Positions 57,060 to 64,000 of a DNA stretch of 64,000 nucleotides are shown here, one piece after another. A program made the translations under genes and the position numbers. How positions within the stretch are numbered: the stretch's first letter is position 1; every line of letters begins with the position of its first letter. The notes below the pieces were generated by a model. The model was not told where the DNA came from, searched no databases, and saw only the letters and a program-made list of their open reading frames with translations. Source of the DNA: Orobanche coerulescens (lineage: Eukaryota; Streptophyta; Magnoliopsida; Lamiales; Orobanchaceae); the NCBI GenBank assembly GCA_033398695.1, contig CM065802.1:83190096-83254095 (forward strand), given 5' to 3'.

Positions 57060-60000
57060 TAAATCTACCTAATTTCTTTGTTACGGGACATCTTAGAGGA
57101 GGATACAGTACTTCGATAGTGGATGCTCGTCACATGACCGGAGATAGGAGCAAGCTATCGATTTTGTAGAAGGTCGCGGTCCAAAAGTTCGCTTCGGTGA
57201 TAAATCTAAAGGAAGAACAAGAGGAAAGGAAACCTACTTGTCGGGAAATTCAAAGTCACCGATGTCGCATATGTTGAAGGCTTACAGTATAATCTACTTA
57301 GTATTAGCCGATTCGTGATAAACAGTTCTCGGTGAAGTTCTATATAGATCATTTGTAGAGTCAAGAACACCCAATCCAAGGAAGTTGTGCTTACGAGAAG
57401 CAGATCGGGTAATATGTACATTGTGATCGAAACCTATGAGCTCCTCAATTCCATGTTTTGTTGCCAAAGGCACTGCAGATCTTAGGCGGCTATGGCACAA
57501 GAGGATGTCTCACGTCAACTTCAAGACGATCAACAAGCTTTCAAGACAGGGTATGGTAAGAGGTTTGCCGGATGTGTCATTCAAGAAGGACGTCTGCGGA
57601 CCATGCCAGAAAGGCAAGCAAATCAAGTCAACCCTGAAGAGCAAATCCTACCTTTCAACCCAAAGAGTATTGGAAATGCTACACATGGATCTCTACGGTC
57701 CTGTAGACCCAGTAAGTTTGGGAGGTAAGAAATATTGTATGGTTGTTGTTGATGATTATTCCAGGTATGCTTGGACGATCTTTCTTAGCAAGAAGAAGGA
57801 AACAACATCAAGGCTGCCCGAGCTCCTGAGAAAGTTGCAGAATGAAAAAGCATCGAGTATCGTGTGCATTCGTTCCGACAGAGGTACTGAATTTACTAAC
57901 CGTTTCATAGAGCAATACTGTTCGGAGAATGGAATACAGCACGAGTACTCAGCTGCCCGAACACCTCAACAAAATGGTGTTGCCGAGCGAAAGAATAGGA
58001 CGTTGAAAGAAGCAACAAGGACAATGATTGCCGAAAGAAAATTGTCGCAGCGTTTCTGGGGTGAAGCAACCAATACAGCGTGCTACACTCAAAACCGCTG
58101 TATCGTCAACAAGCACCACAACAAAACAGCTTACGAGGTATGGAACAACAAAACTCCACTAGTTTCGTATTTTCACATTTTTGGATGCAGGTGTTACGTA
58201 TTGAACAATGGGAAGGACCAACTTAGAACATTTGATGAAAAATCAGATGAAGGAATATTCGTAGGATACTCCTCCGTCAGCAAAGCTTTCAGAATCTTTA
58301 ATAAAAGGAGGCTGACGATCGAGGAATCGGTTCATGTAGTGTTCGACGAACCACACCATGACCCTACATGATTAGATAATATCACTCAGGACATTCACCA
58401 TCTATCTATCTTGGATCCACCTACACCCATTGAACCTGTAGTTGATTTAGAAATCAACCCCGCAGCTGTAAGAATCGATGTGGATGAAGGCGTATTTGTC
58501 AAGTGAAGTACCCACGAAACTTTCGACACGATGCGGGACCACGAACTAGAACCCGACCGAAGATGGTTGAGAGATCACCCGCAAGAGCTGATCATTGGAA
58601 ACATTAATGCAGTGTTTCTACTCGTAGGAGAATACAGTACACAAGGAAATGTACTTTGTGCACAAGAAGAATCTAATCTGTGAAGTCTCACGGTTTCTGA
58701 ATGGAAATCTCAATCCGAACTTAGGAGACTCAATATGTGCACTATCGGTATTCTTAGCCCAATCCGAACTGTTTCGACCATAGACGCTCTTAACAACTCT
58801 CATTGGATTACATCTATGGAAGAAGAGCTTAACGGTTTGAAAGAAATAATGTATGGTATCTTGTACCCCAGGCCAGCACACCAATCGGTTATAGGAACCA
58901 AATGGGTATTTCAAACAAAAAGGATGGAAATGGACTTATCATAAGAAACAAATCCGGACTAGTAGCACAAGGCTATTGTCGGGAAGAAGGAATCGACTAT
59001 GATGAAACCTTCGCCCTGTAGCGAGACTAGAAGCCATCGGGATATTTTTAGCCTTTGCCGCCCATAAGAATTTTATCGTATACCAAATGGACGTCAAGAG
59101 TGCTTTCTGAATGGAGAGCTTTGAAGAAGTTTATGTTGAACAACCACCGGGGTTTGCCAACACAGACGGTATCGATCTAGTTTACGAGGCTAAGGAAAGC
59201 GTACGGACTTAAACAAGCCCCTAGAGCACAGTACGAAACCTGTCCCGATATCTAACCAACAACGGATTTGAGAAAGGTCTGTCGACAAAACATTGTTCAA
59301 AATACGGGAAGGAGATGACCTTCTAATGGTACAAATTTATGTCGATGATATTATTTTTGGTTCAACTAACCTTGCTCTATGTCGAGGTTCTCACATCTCA
59401 TGCAAAGCAAATTTGAAATGAGTATGATGGGGAACTTAGTTATTTCCTAGGTTTGCAGATAAAGCGGATGCCTACAGTATATTCATCAACCAGAGAAATA
59501 CGGCAAGGAGCTTCTCAACAAATTTGGAATGAACACTTCCAAATCCTCGCCAACCCCCATGAGCACTTCCGTGCAAATTAGTCTTGATGAAGCCGGAAAG
59601 CCGTTTGACCAATCACTCTACAGAAGCTCATTGGTTCGCTCTCCTGTACCTAACGGCTAGCAGCCCGATATCCAGTTCTTTGTTGGAGTGTGTGCGAGAT
59701 ACCAAGTTGCACCTAAGGAATCACACTTCAATGACTAAACGAATCTGAAATACGTTAAAGGAACAATCGATGCAGGATGTGGTATCCTAAGGAAGGCGGA
59801 TTCGATTTAGTTGGATACAGCGACTCGGATCTCGGAGGTTGCAAGCTAGATAGGAAGAGTACAAGTGGAACTTGTCACTTTCTTGGACCTAGACTCGTAT
59901 CTTGGTTCAGTAAGAAGCAATTGGCAAATTCTCTTTCCACGGCTGAATCAGTACTATCTTCTTGGTAGGCTGTATGCGAATCCTTTGGATGCAGCAACAA

Positions 60001-60290
60001 CTGTCAGATTATGGAATCGATGCTAGAGAGACTCCAATCATGTGTGATAGCACGAGTGAAATTGCAATCACGCACAATCCTGTTTTGCACTCGCGCACTA
60101 AGCATATCAACATGAAGCATCATTTCATCAGGAATCATGTCGAGAACATGGATGTTCGCCTGGAAAAAGTCCATCTGAGACATCCGGTGGCCGACATTTT
60201 CACCAAGCCTCTCGACACAGCAAGATTCAACATGCTAAGAAACGACTGGGAATACTACGGCCCGGACTCCTGTAAGTAAATTTCTTGCTT
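57060..60290 (+). pseudogene. Sirevirus pol (plus-strand copy)
   Basis: Protease DSGC at about 57117 with a short deletion before HMTG. The longest open part, 57436-58371 (311 codons), covers pre-integrase HKRMSHVNF and the integrase core with MDLYGP, VVVDDYSRYAW, SDRGTEFTN and NGVAERKNRTLKEA, so the D-D-E set is visible. RT is broken: KWVFQTK near 58900, DVKSAF near 59090, YVDDIIFGS near 59340. RNase H is in two overlapping frames: YSDSDLGGCKLDRKSTSGT (59777-59968) and HINMKHHFIRNHVE (59962-60279). The copy cannot make RT without frame repair, or the frameshifts are partly consensus errors. Confidence 0.87.
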
Positions 60291-61045
60291 TTACTCAACA
60301 ATTGAGGGGAATCTTTGTAAGACCCGTGAATACGATTCCAATGAATTATCGTACACTCGGAATCATCAATACTGATCATAGCGAACGAAGGCATATGAAT
60401 ACTACGGTGATGTGTGCAATAATTAAGGGGGAATCTTTGTAGGACCCATGAATACGGCATTAATCAAACTATTGCAGTATGGAATTTAAAACCTATTAGT
60501 ACCTTTTTAAGGGAACGTCAGTATCGACGCGGAGAACAAAGACATACTATAGGATTTCGATTCAAGATATAATATAATATTATTTCCTTTTTAAAATAAT
60601 TTTTGTCCACGTGCCCTGTTTTATGTCAAACGTCATGTTCATTAAATGCCTTACACGACATCTGGACAACTGAATCTCAAAAGCCGCGACGTTTTCAAAT
60701 TGATTATTATTTTTAAACCGCCGTTTTAGGCATTTAGGGTAATCAACCTATGTCAGAAGTGGGACCCGCTGTATTTTAAAACCTTTTAATGGATTAGCGT
60801 ACCAGTTATACTAAATCCATCCTGACCGTCGATTTCAAAAACGGTTCCCATCCCTTAAAATCTGACCACTCGTACTCTGCAAACCCTATTTCGCCGCCCA
60901 AGTATAAAAGGACTGTATCTGCCATTAGAGACTCTTTACGCATTCTGCAATTACAAGAGATCTCAAGCAAACAGCCTACATATTTTCTGCATATTCACTG
61001 CGAATTTCTACTGTTTTCTTCCACCTTCGTTTTAAGAAAACATCC
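60291..61045 (+). other. Pol to envelope-like spacer with polypurine runs and TATA box
   Basis: No gene. Purine runs gaggggaat (60303), taagggggaat (60424) and taagggaac (60508) parallel those of the minus-strand copy. Near its end lies the TATA box listed separately. Confidence 0.6.
60903..60910 (+). promoter_or_regulatory. Possible TATA box of the envelope-like ORF (plus-strand copy)
   Basis: tataaaag about 136 nt before the ATG at 61046, in the same place as 21521-21528. A pyrimidine-rich start region follows. Confidence 0.5.
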
Positions 61046-64000
61046 ATGGCTAGTCAATCTTCATCCCCCGTTCTGAAGAAAACCTCCAACATCATTGATG
61101 GCCGGATCTTCTCGAAACCCGTCATCATCGAGCGTATCATCTCTGAAATCAACGACACTGAACCGATGGAGTATATCATTACTCGTCTTGAACAACAAGG
61201 ACTCTATCGCTTTGGAAGCAAAATCGCCGACAAATACGACGCTCATCTAGTTGAGGAATTCTACCTCAACGCTGCCGTTCGTTTTCTCTCACTAGCCCAG
61301 GGAGGACATGTTGCTGACATCACCGCAACAGTCCAAGGAGTGCAAGTCTGCATCAATAGCGACTTACTTCAGAAAATCTACAGGCTGCCCGCCGACGGCC
61401 TGACCATGGACCAGCTTGAGACGTTTGGGTCTCAAGAACTGATTACCAAGTTTTATGGACTATTTACCGGGTCCAAAGTGGTTGATATGGTGACAACCAC
61501 GTGCCACAAGAAAAATTTTCTTCTTCATTTCGTTTATCTCCACGATTTACGTTCGGGATCATTGAAAATCGAACAAGTGCGTTCGAGATGTGCACGAATC
61601 TTAGGTTCGTAATGATGGTCGCTATCTTGACTGTGAAAAGGTCAACTGGTGTCATATCATTTTGAAAGCGACTTGAGAAGAGGTGTGCAAACCGGCCACT
61701 CAAAAGAAATCATTCGGTTTAATGCTAAACTACATTCGACAAGGTGCGGAGTCAAGCAATCCGCCGATGCCAAGAAAAAAGCTCACGGATATATTTAGGA
61801 GGCGTCAAACCCTCTGCCTATAACCAGCGCACAATGCATGCCAATCACCCGAGAACAAGGCACATGCCTATTTCGACAATCCCAGAGACGAAACCGTGAA
61901 GGTCCACGAATTGGAATCTTCAAAGAAGAAGCGAAAGCGTTCTCACGGCAAGAAGCACTCTGCGATGAGAAGTCGAAGAAGAGACTCAGGAGGCTCTCAA
62001 AAATCAAAGCTAAACACTCCGAGGATGTCTCGCCCGTGGCGCAACCCATCGATATAGCACCCGTGGCCCAACCTCCCGGAAGAGGTGTCTCCTACTGCAT
62101 CGACAATAGATCCCGAGCCCTTGGCGGCTACGACGGATTTAGAGACATCTGCCAACATTCAAGACGTTAGCACGTCGGCTGCCCATTCGGAGCCAAAAGC
62201 TACTTCTCCTCTACGGGATTCCACACCCGTGCAGGACCCAATTTCCTTCGGGCACCATCCCCTGCAAGGAGTCCATCTTCCGCAGATCCCATACTGCACT
62301 GAATCCTCGAAACAGCGTCTCCGCACGTGATTCAAGTCCCTCCCGCACTCAATTATAAATCAAACACTTCTTTCAAGACAAATTGAACAGGCGTTTAAAG
62401 ATTTCGCAATGGAAAAGCTTTAGGCTAGCTCCGCACGACACTGCATAACCTGGAGCGAATGGAGCCACGAAGAGCGATTTGTCTCAAGTAACCGACTCAA
62501 CCGAAATTGAGGCACCGCCGATGGGACAACGCTTCTTGCAAAGATCTCATTGAAAGCCACCGCACAAATCCGACGCAAGAAAAGGAAAGAAGAAGTCGAG
62601 GACTCTCCCATCAATCCAAAAGACAACGACGACCACGACTCGGGACGGCGACGATGCTCTTCAAGCAGGTCTGAGATTGAGCCGTGAAGAGGCTGAAGCC
62701 CAAGCCACCTCTCCACCCAGAAACGACGAAGGGCCATCTACCCAAGCTAATCCACCTTCGCCACAGCCGGAGAACATTCCCGACCAGGAGGAATCAGTCC
62801 CTCCAGTCGTGGAAGATCAAAAAATTTTGGAACAGGCACCCGAGCCTGTTGAGACCAAAGAAGCCAGTCCTACAACCCAACAGGAGGATTCAGTCCCTCC
62901 TGCATCCTTATCTGCCGAAGAACCTTCGCCTCAGGACGCTTCTGAACCAACTGTCGCCATTCCACAAGAAGCTACTCCCGCCCCTGCAACCTTGGAATCC
63001 GAGGACGGTAACGAACCTGAGGATGTCCAACTTACTTCACGCCCATCCGTGAACGTAAGAAGGTTAAATGGTGCTGAAGACTTCGCCCAGCCTGACTCTC
63101 CTATCTCTGCTGCACGCAAAGAGCGCCTGCAAGCTCTTGGCCTTCAGACTGTATTTATCCAAGATGCAGTTAACGCTCTCTCTTCCGTAGAAAAGGCATC
63201 AATCGATGCACACCTCTGCGATTGAAGAAATGACAACTCTTCAACACGAAGTATCTCTAGTTGTCTAAGCATTCATCATCTTGAGAGTAGTGTTCAAGCA
63301 TTCCTTGAAAATCATGGAAGTTAAACAAGCGCAAGCTTCATGAAGGAGGAAGCTTCAAGACAAGAATTGTGAAGCCAAGACCGCCTGTGCAATGATAGAG
63401 AACGACTCTCACCGCGTGCGCATGACAAATCCATTCAAGAGATGTCGCAGACTCTTTCCTCCTCGTTGAAAGAATAAACGGATCGAGACCAAACAGGACG
63501 CCGCTCTTGAAATGCCGCAAAGTCTTGATGAGGCCAAAAAGGGGGAAGAAGCTCGAGAAGCTGCAAGGAGAATAAGACTGCAACAGAAAGGGAATTTGAG
63601 GCTTCTCGAGCAGTATAGCTGCCGAATTGAACAAGCTAGCACCTCAACCCCAAAGTTTTAGAATTTCAGGCTCCAGACCAGAATTCCATGACCCAAATGT
63701 CCCTTGGCAAAATCTTGTTCAAAGACCTTCGGAAATACGTCTGCCAACCAACCGCAACCCAACCGCCGAAGAAGTGAAGCACTGGAGGAAGAATGAACTG
63801 ATGAGATATTTTGTCGACTCATCAGAATCCGCCATCTTCAAAAATTATAAGACATGGCGTAAGGCGCACAAATTTTCAAAGATGCTAGAAGAAGGTAAGC
63901 TCCCTCTCCAAATCGAGATGAAATCAAAACATAGAAGAGGAGATCGGGTCACCCATCCAGAGGATTGGATACTTGCCTTTGATCGTTCTTATGAAGGAAG
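61046..64000 (+). pseudogene. Sirevirus envelope-like ORF (plus-strand copy, partial)
   Basis: Starts MASQSSSPVLKKTSN and is open for 188 codons to 61612. It includes FYLNAAVRFLSLAQGGH, which is deleted in the other copy, and LLQKIYRLPADGLTM. Past 61600 it is frameshifted several times. The acidic, proline-rich middle is open at 62677-63225 (PPSPQPENIPDQEESVPP). The C-terminal EEVK and RRGDRVTHPEDW blocks occur at 63765-63970, and the sequence runs off the window. Function unknown; the layout (globular N-terminus, acidic low-complexity middle, helical C-terminus) is shared with 10905-21385. Confidence 0.8.

Larger units (their letters stand above)
53546..64000 (+). mobile_element. Sirevirus with envelope-like ORF, plus strand, right end outside window
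   Basis: Second copy of the family at 9158-28669 in opposite orientation: 5' LTR, primer site, gag, pol, envelope-like ORF, then the window ends. Gag and RT are full of small indels. Integrase (57436-58371) and the first part of the envelope-like ORF are open. Many indels coincide with CAG or CTG in the sister copy. Confidence 0.9.

Overview
This is nuclear DNA from a flowering plant, probably a eudicot (inference). The signs are plant LTR retrotransposons with tRNA-Met primer sites, Sirevirus, Tat and Athila lineages, a CACTA transposon, and gene fragments with plant-style GT/AG introns. I see no intact host gene, tRNA, rRNA or CRISPR array. The window is almost entirely nested transposable elements, and most boundaries can be fixed by target-site duplications (TSDs).

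Left nest (1-31334). A minus-strand LTR (1-73 and 29430-31056) was split by a large non-coding plus-strand element of the LARD type (79-29424, TSD ggtag). This element has 3.5-3.8 kb LTRs and a 2.5 kb interior. Its 3' LTR was split by a minus-strand Ty1/copia Sirevirus (9158-28669, TSD cgtga) with gag, pol and an envelope-like ORF. That envelope-like ORF was in turn split by a tandem LTR-interior-LTR-interior-LTR array of a non-autonomous relative (11365-19291, TSD ttctc). The only gene of the relative is a 'mini-gag' that lacks the capsid and zinc-knuckle parts.

Right nest (about 31.9-64 kb). A decayed plus-strand Ty3/gypsy Tat element supplies pol (31983-35387), a 3' region with roughly 260-bp tandem repeats, and a spliced antisense gene of the 'putative gypsy type transposon' family (exon pieces between 36710 and 53067). 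The antisense gene was hit twice. One hit is an Athila-type element that keeps only gag and protease (37944-45516, TSD gggag). The other is a 6.6 kb non-autonomous CACTA transposon (45707-52262, TSD caa) carrying exon fragments of a BSK-type kinase, MO25 and SMC6. At 53546 a second, plus-strand copy of the same Sirevirus family begins and runs off the window inside its envelope-like ORF.

The most notable signals are the tandem mini-gag array, the CACTA element with three gene fragments, the split antisense gene, a 17-nt hairpin repeated through the Athila derivative, and an unusual concentration of differences between sister copies at CAG/CTG trinucleotides. The last may be a real mutation pattern or a methylation-linked sequencing error.
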